Source of the DNA: Cryptococcus deneoformans JEC21
Lineage: Eukaryota; Basidiomycota; Tremellomycetes; Tremellales; Cryptococcaceae
NCBI RefSeq assembly: GCF_000091045.1
Contig: NC_006686.1
Coordinates: 165,001 to 192,500 of the forward strand
DNA: 27,500 bases
Reading direction: 5' to 3'
Shown: one piece after another, positions 10,422 to 19,908 of the stretch
How the letters are laid out: every line of letters starts with the position of its first letter
How positions within the stretch are numbered: position 1 is the stretch's first letter
Translations under genes and position numbers: made by a program
Notes under the pieces: model-generated
Database searches by the model: none
Told to the model about the DNA's origin: nothing
Seen by the model: only the letters and a program-made list of their open reading frames with translations

Positions 10422-12490
10422 ATGCTGGGAAGGACATCCAATACTCTTCGTGCTGTACCTCGCTGCGCCCCCCAATTAGGGAGAACTGTAGCACCAGCGC
10501 ACGCCGTTTCCCGACCTCTTCTTGCCTTTAGCTTTTCGACATCTCGGAAAATCGATCATCCACATCATGCGCAGATTATTCCATCACTGAGGAATTACGC
10601 GACCGAAGCTTCCACTGTAGACACAACGATAGAGCCGAAAGTTGTCCAGGAGGACGCTAGTCAAGAAGAGGAGGCCACAGAGGATGTCCTAATACCGCAA
10701 TTATCCTCATGGACCGTGAGTGCTTTCTCTCGTTTTTGCCATTAGTAAGACAAACTGTAGAGCTGACCAAAGATATAGGGGCTGGGCGTATCCCTTCCTA
10801 TACTGAAACAACTTGCGAAGGGCTTTCCGCATGTGCAGGACCCTACCCCTGCACAGCGGCTCTTCCTTTTGGCGGTGCTTTCAGGAAATGAAGTCTATCT
10901 GAGAGATGCGATGGGGCGTGGCAAGTAGGTCTTGATACTGTAATAGGGAGACGCTGTCGGTATGCGCTAATTCATTTATTTAGGACACTGGCTTTAGCAA
11001 TAGCTGCTTTGGAACTCGCCCTACGTCCATCACCCCGGGGTAAAAGCAAAGGTAATAGCCCAAAAGTCATGATTCTCGTCCCAACTCCTCACCTCGCCCA
11101 TCAAATCTTCTCCCACCTGCAAACGCTTTCACCATACTCCTCTTCATCCTCTTCCTCGCCTCTGTTTTCCTTGCTCAGTCCCAAGACGTTATTGGCAAAA
11201 GGCGAAAAGTCCCCCGCATGGGCGTTACCCGATACGCCAATCATCATCTCCACCGCCAAGATTGCCGTGCAATTCAACCTCGACACACCCCAACTCACTC
11301 ACATTTTCCTGGACGAACCAGATACTATGGTTGGATCCCTCCCCTCTCGACACGCAACTTCTCGGGACCTCTACCGACACCCTCTGATCCGTCACCCCCC
11401 ACCTATTGTACACGCCATAACCCAGCTTTTGGGGATCACGATCACCCGTGATGGAACGTTAGATTTTGCCAAGAGACGGAATGGGATCAACACTGTTTGG
11501 ACGAGTGCAACGATGGGTAGGGAGTTTAAGCGGTTTGTCAAGACCCGTGGGTGGGTACGGAGAGGTAATAGAGTTGTGGATCTGGATTTCTCGCCATCGG
11601 CGTCGGATAATAAAAGATTGATTAGAGAGAGGTTGTTACAGGCGATCGGCGTATCTCCCAATGACGGCCCACAGTTGGGTAAATCCGCCAAAGGAAAGGG
11701 GGAGAAAAAAGGGCAAGAACAAAAAGAACCGGAACATCATGTCATTCTCATAGACCATGAGACAGGCGATTTTGCACCTCTAACCCCTACGTCTGACCTT
11801 ACAGGCTTCACGTCCCAACCAAAAGATCAGCTGGCTTCCTCGTCATCCTCATCGCAAGGCTACATCCTCGAAACCCTGGCTCTGCTTCACGCTACGTCCC
11901 CTCCTCCGCCGGGAAAATACGCGCTCGCCCTCCCTCCGGAGGGTACGTCTCTCGATCAACTCGGAGAGGCGTTGGCTTCGCTTGGCGTGTCTACTTCGCT
12001 CCTCACGCCGGAAGTGTTAAGAATCGGTATCCCGCCCGTGGCGGAAGGTGTGGCACCGCCCATTTTGCTTGCGGCGAGATCGTCTGTAACAGGTTTACAT
12101 CTGCCACAGCTGCAGACAGTGTATATGTTGGGAGGGCTAGATGTGCAAGGATTGTCGCAAGCGCAGAGGAAGAATAAGGGGGTAGGGGAGAGAATGGGAT
12201 TTTACGATACTGTTACAGGACGGTTGGGGAGGTTGGGTACTGATGCGGTGGTCGATGCCTCAGTTGGTGAAGGTGGAGAGGGAGAAACACAGAAAGTGGT
12301 TAGTCTCGTGCTGGCAGGGAGTGAAGAACATGATAAATTGGCAAAGATGTTCTTTGGAGATGCCAAAGGGAACAAGGAAGACGGGGAGATTGAGGTTGTT
12401 AAAAGGAAGAAACTTTCAGAGTGGGATATGGAGAGTTTGAATCAGATACTGGAGCAAGAGCTTCAGGATGAAAGGACTAGCACAAACTAG
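10422..12490 (+). CDS. Mitochondrial DEAD-box-related RNA helicase (Mrh4-like)
   Basis: Three exons, 10422-10715, 10779-10924 and 10984-12490, give 648 residues. The N-terminus is rich in Arg, Ser and Ala with few acids, ending near RNYATEAS, as expected for a mitochondrial presequence. Helicase motifs follow in order: a Q-motif-like SWTGLGVSLPILKQL...PTPAQ (about 96-124), Walker A DAMGRGKT (141-148), Ia LVPTPHLAHQ, motif II DEPD (about 257-260) instead of DEAD, motif III SAT (about 321-323), a motif V-like ARSSVTGLHLP and a motif VI-like VTGRLGRLG lacking the usual HR. An acidic and Lys-rich insert separates the two RecA-like halves. Presequence plus divergent motifs suggest the Mrh4 type, which assists mitochondrial large-subunit assembly in yeast; orthology is an inference. 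The second intron uses a GTAGGT donor. The gene converges on the channel gene. Confidence 0.78.
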
Positions 12491-12873
12491 AGGGTGGCAA
12501 CAAATCATAATCGTTGGCAAATGCATAGTCCCTTATCATAAATGAAGATTTGAAGGGCTAGAAAGAGAACTTGGTACTGTGGTAATGGTCAGAAGGCTTG
12601 CTATAGTCAATTCGAATGGCAATGCTAATCGCTGGATTGTCCTGTAATGAATAAACAGCAAGTACTGTTACAACAAGTGCATAAAGGCTACAGTAGCTTG
12701 ACAGTCAAGTTCGAAGGCTTCCATCATCAGTTGAAATCAATTGAGGATGGTAACCTTGATGTTCTATCAGACATTGGAAATCGATGTGGACATATCCCCT
12801 ACGCGATCAAATGAAGAAAGCTGCATATTGTAGAAGCCAAACAAGGTGCAATTCGTTCAAAATCAGGTCACGT
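12491..12873. other. Convergent 3' intergenic region
   Basis: This gap lies between the stop codons of the helicase (plus) and the channel gene (minus) and should hold both 3' untranslated regions and polyadenylation sites. No coding frame, RNA gene or repeat was seen. Confidence 0.5.
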
Positions 12874-15800
12874 CTAGAGGGCTCCACCAACTCCGGGTGG
12901 TACAGGTGCACTGCTGCCTTGACCAACTTCGCTAACTCCGATCGCACTTTGATCAATGTTGCTAGACGCCCTTCCTCGTTCCCTGTTGTGGAAGTACGTG
13001 GACTATGGCTTGTTTAATGACATGTGCTGTAAGGATACGAGGAGGAGAGTGGTACTTACAGGAGACTCTGGTTCATCGTCTTCCCAGACGTTACCTTCCT
13101 CCGGTAACGCGATTGGTCCCGTACCAGCCCTGTAAGAAGATTTCTTCAGTGTTGGTGTGCTACGGGTGTTTGGAAGGGAAGAGGTGGGTGAAGGATCACC
13201 CCATGGGTTGGTGGAAAGGCTAGAGGAAGGGTATGACTCTTGTTGGGCATGCGAAGGTGAGGCCCCTGGTGAGTGTGCTGTATCTGATCCCCCACGTGTC
13301 CAACTTTCTGGTATCGCCAACGTCTCATGACTCCCTTCCATACTTGCCGCTCCATTTCCGCTGATACCTTCGTCCCCTCTATGTCCTCTGAGGCGCTTCA
13401 CCACTTTCCTTCTCAAACTAAGCACGACTGCTTTGGTACCCCTGCCTTTATGGCCTTCTCCATCGTCTTTACTTATGGCCGGTAACCAGGGTGTTGGCAA
13501 GCTTCCGTCTAAAGCCGGGTGAGCGTATCGCCGTCGGCCAGTGTTTAGAACACTGTAGTAAAAGTTATTCATGGGTGGTTGGGAGTAGTCTGTTCGGGAA
13601 TCGGAAGGCGCCACATAGAGTGTTTCGTCGTTCATAGCGTACCGACGGTGATTAATCATGCTAAGACGGTCGTCAGCTGTAAATAGCTATGCACATCCTC
13701 AGGAAAGAAGGCGTTCACCTCTGGCTTCGACTGACACTGTCCACGCCCAGAATTCCATGAACCCCTTCGCCTCTCTGAACCTCACATATGCTGCTAATGG
13801 CCAGATACTCGCTTAGCGGGCCGAAATCTTGCCACATCATCCAGCTTTTCCACAAGGTATACACGATGAGGGGAACCATAATCGCAGATGCCCAGAAGTA
13901 TGTTCGAAGAGAGAAGAGGCCAGTCATGAAGAGCTGGAATATGATGAGGGCCCATAAAGTTCGAGCAAAAGTGATCCTCCAAGCTTCACCGTTCGATTCG
14001 TAAGGCTTGAAGTAGACTGTAACACTGTTAGTGACCGACGTTACTCTTTTGTGATATACACTCACTAAAGAGAAGCTTGTATTTAAATACCAAATCTGCG
14101 CACAATCAGCAATCCGCATGTGTCGCATGCTTCAATACTTACATGCCATAGCAAAGTAAATAGCCCCGAAAATCAGTATCAGGGGACTCATTACACTGTA
14201 TACCAGAGTAATAGTGAACACCAGTAAGGCTTGCGGGTACACCCAGCCATAATTCAGCATAGGCGGTGCATTAGCTTCCGCATAGTCTGCAAGTGCAATA
14301 TAGCGTGAGTTTTGATTCACTGAATGATTAGATAGAAACGATAATGAGGATACGAACCTCGTGGAGTCTTTGTCCAGAATGCTCTGGCTAAAGCGAGAGA
14401 GAATAGAGGACCAAGGTTAAGGAGCTGGAGGGGCATTAAACCAAGAGCTAAGAGGAGAAAAGTTATTAGCATTTCGTTCAATTGATGGCAGTCTTGAAAG
14501 TGTTTACCCTGAAGCATGACATATGAGACCATGAAGTTTCTGACATTCGATCCTTGCAATGCCCGAGCGAGTTTCTCGGGGATCTACGGTCGAAACTCAG
14601 TATGCACCATTCTATCCGTGCTCAAGAAGGGCCACGCTTACCTTCATAGGGGTATCAACGAGGTCTCTGACCAATGCCCAATAGGTAGAGGTTAACAGGA
14701 AGATGAGAAGGACGGAAATAAGGAGAAAGAGGTGATACCTAGATCGATCCAATGTCAGTCGCGTAACTACGTCACGAGGTGAGGTCGACATGCTTCTTCA
14801 TTAAAGAGTATTCTGTTGCACTCCTGCTCTTGAATGCCTGCATATAACTTAACCCTGCAGCAAGCCACTTTCATTAGAAGTGCGTCCACAGAGGCAGAAT
14901 TCCCACTTACACTCCAGCAAGAAAGGCAACAATCCGTTGAAAGTAATTAAAGCCAATGATGGCAACGAGTTCTGCACGATCGCAGCAAGCCTTGGTGAAG
15001 AACCAATGAATCTAGCGAGCCAAGGCATGATCTTCTTAATCTCCTCATAGGACATCAGTGTTGCCAAGGAAGATACCGGCACTGCATTGTCGTAAGTACA
15101 GCTCGTACAATCATCTAGCCATGATCCAATTGCTTATGGGACTTACCAATCCAAGTAAGGATCAAGACGCCCATTATGCCCATGACGATAAAATCACGGA
15201 TTTGGGACTCCCTAATACTCATTGAGACGTGCTGCCATACGATATCGCGAGGTTCGGGAGCCGGTGTAGTGACTGCCTGGGAGTGATGCGGGTAGTGCGT
15301 TACCTGACATGCAACTTGCTACAGTTTGCCATGGGTCACTTATGATTCAAATAAAGTCGAGACTGATGGCCAACTTACAGCATCGCGGGCATCTTCAAAT
15401 GTCACAAAGGCGGCATGCGTAGCGCCAAATCTGCCGGTCCTCCTCATCTCTTTCACTTCTTCATCGGCAGCGTTGAACTTCTTCTCCCAATGCTCAATCG
15501 CATCGACTTTGGTACCAAACCACCGGGGTCGGAAAGTAGGTCGTGGTCGAGTGGTTTGGATATGGACGTGAGCGTGAGGATGGGAATTGGCCTCAGTGTC
15601 TTCAGAGGTACCGTATGTTTGGGGAGCGGTAGATAATAAGGAGGCCGTATCGTTGGTTTCACTATTGTCGACATCCACCAACATGCCTTCTCTGGTGCCT
15701 TCATGTTGTCCTTGGGGGGTGCTCTTGCCAGAGTAGATATGCGGGTCATAGCCTGATCCTTTCTTCGCGGGGTTGCCCACCCAATCAGCCCATGCTTCCT

Positions 15801-17039
15801 CCATTTTTGTCAGAGCCAATGTTCTCTTTTCCAAGCCGCGTTGGAGCGGCTCCACATCGCGGCAGATGTTGACACTTTCCACGTTAAAGTTACACGCCTC
15901 GAAATACTCGGCCAAGGCGCGGTCGCCACGCAAGTGGGTGGGAAGCTTAGTGACGAGGATTGTGCGGGCCGAGATAGAGTGAATGAGCTGTAATCCAAAT
16001 GCTTGGCGAGATAGGACAAAACTGTGAAAGTTCTTGTGAAAGAATGAGAGGGAGAGGAAAGTGAAGAGGTAGGTGAATATGAGATGGATGGTAGATGACG
16101 TAGTAGGGTCAAGAAGGAGATCGTACAGGCTACTTCTGGCATGAGGAGATGTGGTATTGAATAACTGGTGAGGGGAGAAGGACGATGTCCCATTCCATGC
16201 CAGAGTATCGTTGTTACCTGGTTGCTCGGCTCCCGAGTCTGTTGATCCGTGTCTCTGCTCTCGTTAGCGGCTGCAATGCGGACTCGATGATAGACTCACG
16301 AAGAGATTGAGCGGTATAAGAACAACCAGGGCCAGTAAAGCTGATACCCCGAAGAGGCTCAAGCACATTCGGTAGAAGTGAAGCAACTAACCTAATATAA
16401 GCTTTCGTCTCGTGAAGGCCATACATCGGCGACTTACAACAGCGGCATCCAACCCGACAGTTTGAAGGACGGTGAATTCGGACGTCTTTAATGTTGGCAA
16501 AATCCAACCAAAGAACCTGTTTGTACTGGGAGTATAGTGGGCGTCTGGATCATGAGCAGATATAGGCGAAAAGTCTACCCATAGGTTAGCCATTCGGCTC
16601 TTATCGCAGACAAACTCAATGACGACTACCTTTGAGCTTTGTTCTCCCCATATATACCATTTCCCATCTAGTTCTCAGAAAACAGAAGAGCAAGAAGCTT
16701 GTTACACCGATTGATAATGACAATGCTAGCTGAGTAGAAAACCATGGGCCTAGTGAAATTTAGTCAGCGACTGCGACCATTATGTAGATGACAGTGTAGC
16801 ACCGGGGGAGCTGCTCTGTGAAGGCGACATACCATTAAATTTCTCTACAAAGCGAGTGAAATCAGCCAGGTTACAAACAGTCATATGGACTATCTCATTG
16901 ACTCACGTGTAGGTCCACTTCCTGGGGGCAGAGGTGATGTGCCATTACCACCATCTTCACCCGGTTCTCCAAAAATCGGCCACCCGCTATCGCTGTCTCC
17001 ATTTTGAAAGACGGACAGCCATGCTGCCATGGACGCCAT
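12874..17039 (-). CDS. CSC1/OSCA/TMEM63-type calcium-permeable channel (RSN1_7TM family)
   Basis: Seventeen exons: 17039-16907, 16844-16833, 16749-16630, 16574-16438, 16386-16300, 16254-15379, 15318-15147, 15081-14911, 14854-14794, 14738-14642, 14583-14508, 14447-14358, 14286-14143, 14095-14066, 14016-13719, 13660-13060, 13002-12874. Product 1077 residues, all phases agreeing. A first membrane segment (STQLALSLSIGVTSFLLFCF), two more, a cytosolic domain starting at ARTILVTKLP (about 260) and ending GATHAAFVTFEDA (about 450), then PEPRDIVWQHVSMSIRESQI opening the conserved multi-spanning core, are diagnostic of the family. The C-terminus is a Ser/Pro/Gly-rich tail. Relatives are osmo- or mechanosensitive cation channels or lipid scramblases; yeast Csc1 and Rsn1 are members. 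Oddities: a 12-base second exon, a GC-AG intron between exons 9 and 10, and an alternative in-frame ending at 13003 if the last intron is retained. The exact paralogue cannot be told. Confidence 0.88.
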
Positions 17040-17374
17040 TTCGGATGTTGTGTAATGCGACAGGACACGGTAAGTTAGTGATGAAGCACAGAAGTACAAA
17101 TAATTGTTCGGCGGACAAAGTGGGATGTTCTGACGGAATTGACAATGGAGAGACGCCAACAAGGAGCCCCGCAAATTCATCTCGTCACCAAACTTAAAAA
17201 ACCGGCGGTAAAGTAAACAGCGGTGAATATCCCAAAAACATATATATGTATAATTCAAATTTGCTATTTTTAGTGTTTTTTTGGCTTTATTTTATTGCTC
17301 CTTCTTTCGTAATTAATTATCTGTTTTATGTAAGAGTCCAACCGGAACTCGTCCTGATACCCACCGGCCGAATT
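17040..17374. promoter_or_regulatory. Upstream region of the channel gene
   Basis: The frame upstream of the chosen ATG (17039) stays open to 17258, so a longer N-terminus is formally possible. It reads as a Cys/Tyr/Leu-rich stretch unlike the family and is taken as 5' untranslated. An AT-rich block at 17236-17330 with CATATATATGTATAA is the best TATA-like candidate for this minus-strand gene, about 200 bases before the ATG. Confidence 0.4.
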
Positions 17375-18521
17375 CTATCGGTCAAATGGGAAACGATATA
17401 TCCCAAAGCACTCTGCATCAGGTCGAAGCTTATCAGACAACGTGAACCATTCCTCATCGACGTCTTCTTCATGCACTTTGATCACATGATATGCGGGACA
17501 GATAAAGAGAGGCGATATCATGGACCTATCCTGGTCCTTACCCTGATATGCTCGTACAGTGGGTGCAGCAGAAGGGGGGTTATCATCACAGCCATAAGTT
17601 GACAGCGAGGAGATCCCAGATCTCAGGAAGATAACACATGTCTTTCCAGTCGACAAAGACTCACATGGTCAATCCGAGTTCGCCCAGAGGACTGTCAGGC
17701 GAGTGCTTATCGGTAAGGTGAAAAACATTACCGCTTAGATACCCAACCAGCTATTTTACTAGGATTCAGTGTCAAGTGCTGAACACTTCTCTCTCCTTTT
17801 CGTAAAGGATAATAACCTTGGCAATCTGCTCTCAATATTTTTTGGGATTCTCCAACGCCTCCATGCAAGCCAAAATGCGTTGAAAGGATGTGGCCGCCTC
17901 CTTGGTATGTGCTCATGCTTTGTAGAGGTCTTGACAGCCCAAGTAGAGAGAGTAGATGAGTTCTCTTTTGCTCTCTAACATCAGCCCTTATTGAAAGTCT
18001 TTCCTCCCTCATGTATTGAATATGATAAAGAGCAACCTTGTCCATCTTATGAGCACCGATGCGGGGTTGTTGGTGAACAATTTACCACTCCCAGCAATAG
18101 AAAGAAGGTTGTCAGTCGGTCTCCACCGTCAACATGTGCGTTTCATCCTTGAGCGCCTGCTTCGTCGCCTGGTACCCCCTACAATCGCCGTTAACAGCCC
18201 TGACCGGCCCGAAGATGCAGCTCATCATCCTGATTGATGCGGCTGGAGAAAGGAAGATTTAGAGACGCGTAGGAAGGAACGACGAAGTTCTAGGCAGGAA
18301 GAAATAGAAATATCCTACAACTTCTAGCGGTGAGAGATCATTTTTAGCCGTTTCACTATTCACGTCAGCCAATGGAGGCGTGGTCGCTTGGATCTCTTCT
18401 ACGGCTTTCTCGTCAGACCCTCCTTTAGTTCCCCATTTAACTACCTCTAGTAGCTCTTGGCAGTGCGCCTAAAGAAACGGAAGTTGCACCAACATCGCGC
18501 CCGGACCACCTTCCTCGACAT
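17375..18521 (-). pseudogene. Coding-like fragments: unresolved multi-exon gene or gene relic
   Basis: The minus strand shows several protein-like segments that no gene above explains. An ATG at 18521 (MSRK) can splice over 41 bases into 18468 and read HCQELLEVVKWGTKGGSDEK... to a GTAGGA donor near 18317. A second segment, GYQATKQALKDETHMLT, lies at about 18130-18180. A third, EAATSFQRILACMEALENPKKY, lies around 17840-17910 and is cut by an in-frame TGA from EQIAKVIILYEKEREVFST. A fourth, HVIKVHEEDVDEEWFTLSDK..., ends at a stop at 17375. Composition is typical of soluble helical proteins. I could not join all segments in one frame, and one break has no splice donor, so decay is favoured over an intact gene. 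No family is recognised. A plus-strand 69-codon frame overlaps the third segment. Confidence 0.33.
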
Positions 18522-18528
18522 ATATATA
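18521..18528 (+). promoter_or_regulatory. TATA box of the secreted-protein gene
   Basis: TATATATA lies 131 bases before the ATG at 18659 and is followed by a strongly pyrimidine-rich leader (runs of TTCTC and TCTTC), a pattern of highly expressed fungal genes. It overlaps the ATG of the possible minus-strand gene at 18521, so both readings compete for the same bases. Confidence 0.5.
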
Positions 18529-18658
18529 CCGACGAATTCAAGATTCTTTTCTCTTCTCTTCCTCACCAACAAATCTTTTTAATCTCTTCTCTATAAACAC
18601 ATTCATTCATTCTTCTAAATATTTGTGTTCTATAGCCACTACATCAACTATTGTCAAG

Positions 18659-19356
18659 ATGCGTTTTACTTCTATCATCGTTGCCGCTCTTCCGCTTGTC
18701 GGCTCTGTCTTCGCTGCCCCCTTCGCTGAGAAGGATTCTATCGCTTCTTCCCCCGACTTGGTCAAGAAGGAGGTTAACGTCCTCTCTGTCGTCAATGAAG
18801 TCCAGTCTAGGGTTGTACGTCATGGTTTGGTCGGTTCGGTTTGCTTTTGTTGATGAGCTTTACAGAATGCTGCTGCCGCCATGCCCCGCCAGTCTCAAGC
18901 GGATGTTGAGGCCTGTCTCAACACTGTCATTGATGCCTTTAACTGGTGCGGTGGCCAGCTCGGTATTGACGTTTCCGCCAGCGCCAGCGCCAATGCCGGT
19001 GCTAGCATCCATTACTTGCGTCGTGAGATTATTGCGTAGGCCTTTTCATTTTGGTAGTCATTGCCGTTGTATTAACCTTGTTTTACAGCCGTGATGACGA
19101 CAAGGAGGCTGTTGCTCAGGCACTCTCTAGCGTTGTTCAGACCGTTAATGTCGGCATCGTCCAGCAGATCCCCAGCCAATTCATCAACATCCCTGGCGTC
19201 TCCAACCTTGTTAACCAGCTTGACATTGCTCTCAGTCTCATCCTTAAGGGTGTTGACGCTATTCTCGCCGGTGTCCTCTACCTCGTCAAGGCCCTTCTCA
19301 TCGATGTTGGCATCATCCTCGACTCGCTTCTCGGCGGTCTCCTTTCCATCCTTTAA
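18659..19356 (+). CDS. Small secreted protein of unknown function
   Basis: Three exons, 18659-18814, 18866-19035 and 19089-19356, give 197 residues. The second intron uses a GTAGGC donor; without it the frame meets a stop at once, while with it the frame continues as REIIARDDDKEAVAQ. Residues 1-20 (MRFTSIIVAALPLVGSVFAA) are a clear signal peptide. The mature chain is Ala/Val/Ser-rich and predicted helical, has only two cysteines (C69 and C80, likely a disulphide), a Ser/Ala stretch DVSASASANAGAS, and a strongly hydrophobic Leu/Ile/Val-rich C-terminal third ending GGLLSIL. Codons are biased to C-ending forms more than in the neighbours, which with the TATA box and CT-rich leader suggests high expression. 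It may be a cell-surface or extracellular protein; I do not recognise a family. Confidence 0.82.
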
Positions 19357-19423
19357 GTGTTGGAGCCAGCAAGACGTGCATACCCTCTATATTCGGTAAC
19401 GTAGTATTACGGTCAGTTGAAGC

Positions 19424-19675
19424 CTATTCATAGTTGATGATGTGATGCATATTATCTTTGTATACTGTTTCTCGATTGTTGCTAGAGTACGCTTGCCTTT
19501 GTCGATTTTGTCCAATACGGGTCTGTCTTACTGCAACGAACACCGGCACTAGGGCTGCAGTTTGAGATGATGTTTTGCGGGTTAGAGGAAAGACGGAAAG
19601 CAACAAGCAAGGATTAGTTAAAGCTACACAAGAACCAGCAGCAGACCACTCACAAGCTATCCGTCCGCCAACCAT
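19424..19675 (-). CDS. Possible 50-residue small protein with one intron
   Basis: Exons 19675-19654 and 19554-19424 give 50 residues. The intron has a strong GTGAGT donor, CTAAC-type branch words, a pyrimidine tract and a CTGCAG acceptor, and splicing keeps the frame. The product starts MVGGRIASLVPVFVAV, a short hydrophobic N-terminal segment, and continues as a basic, Gln/Asn/Arg-rich tail. The unspliced reading is also open (83 codons), and a further GTAAGA donor inside exon 2 would shorten the tail. It sits convergent to the secreted-protein gene (67 bases between stops) and divergent from ALG2 (233 bases), which is a sensible place for a gene. No family is recognised and it could be chance or a non-coding transcript. 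Confidence 0.3.
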   Translation of the reverse strand: MVGGRIACEWSAAGSCVALTNPCLLLSVFPLTRKTSSQTAALVPVFVAVRQTRIGQNRQRQAYSSNNRETVYKDNMHHIINYE

Positions 19676-19908
19676 GAAGTGCCATTGAGCGAATGATCAT
19701 CAACAAATAACAACAAGTATGTCAGACAAGCAAGTAAATGACGAACTGAATCATTGTTGGGCCAAACTGTCGCCCCCGAGATCCGACGTATACCAGGCAC
19801 CGCACTTTGTGATGAGGTGGAGGCTCAGTACTCAACTGCTCCTTAATCGTCTCACGTACTTGGTCTTTTACTCTTACTCCTCTATTCCTTTACAACTGGT
19901 CCTCCACA

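Noticed and set aside
15453..15749. Minus-strand alternative frame inside the channel gene
   Set aside because: Shadow of exon 6, whose main frame encodes the conserved cytosolic domain.
17246..17602. Plus-strand 118-codon frame
   Set aside because: It begins in very AT-rich DNA and gives a Phe/Leu/Tyr-rich start with no continuation; it is antisense to a better coding-like minus-strand segment.
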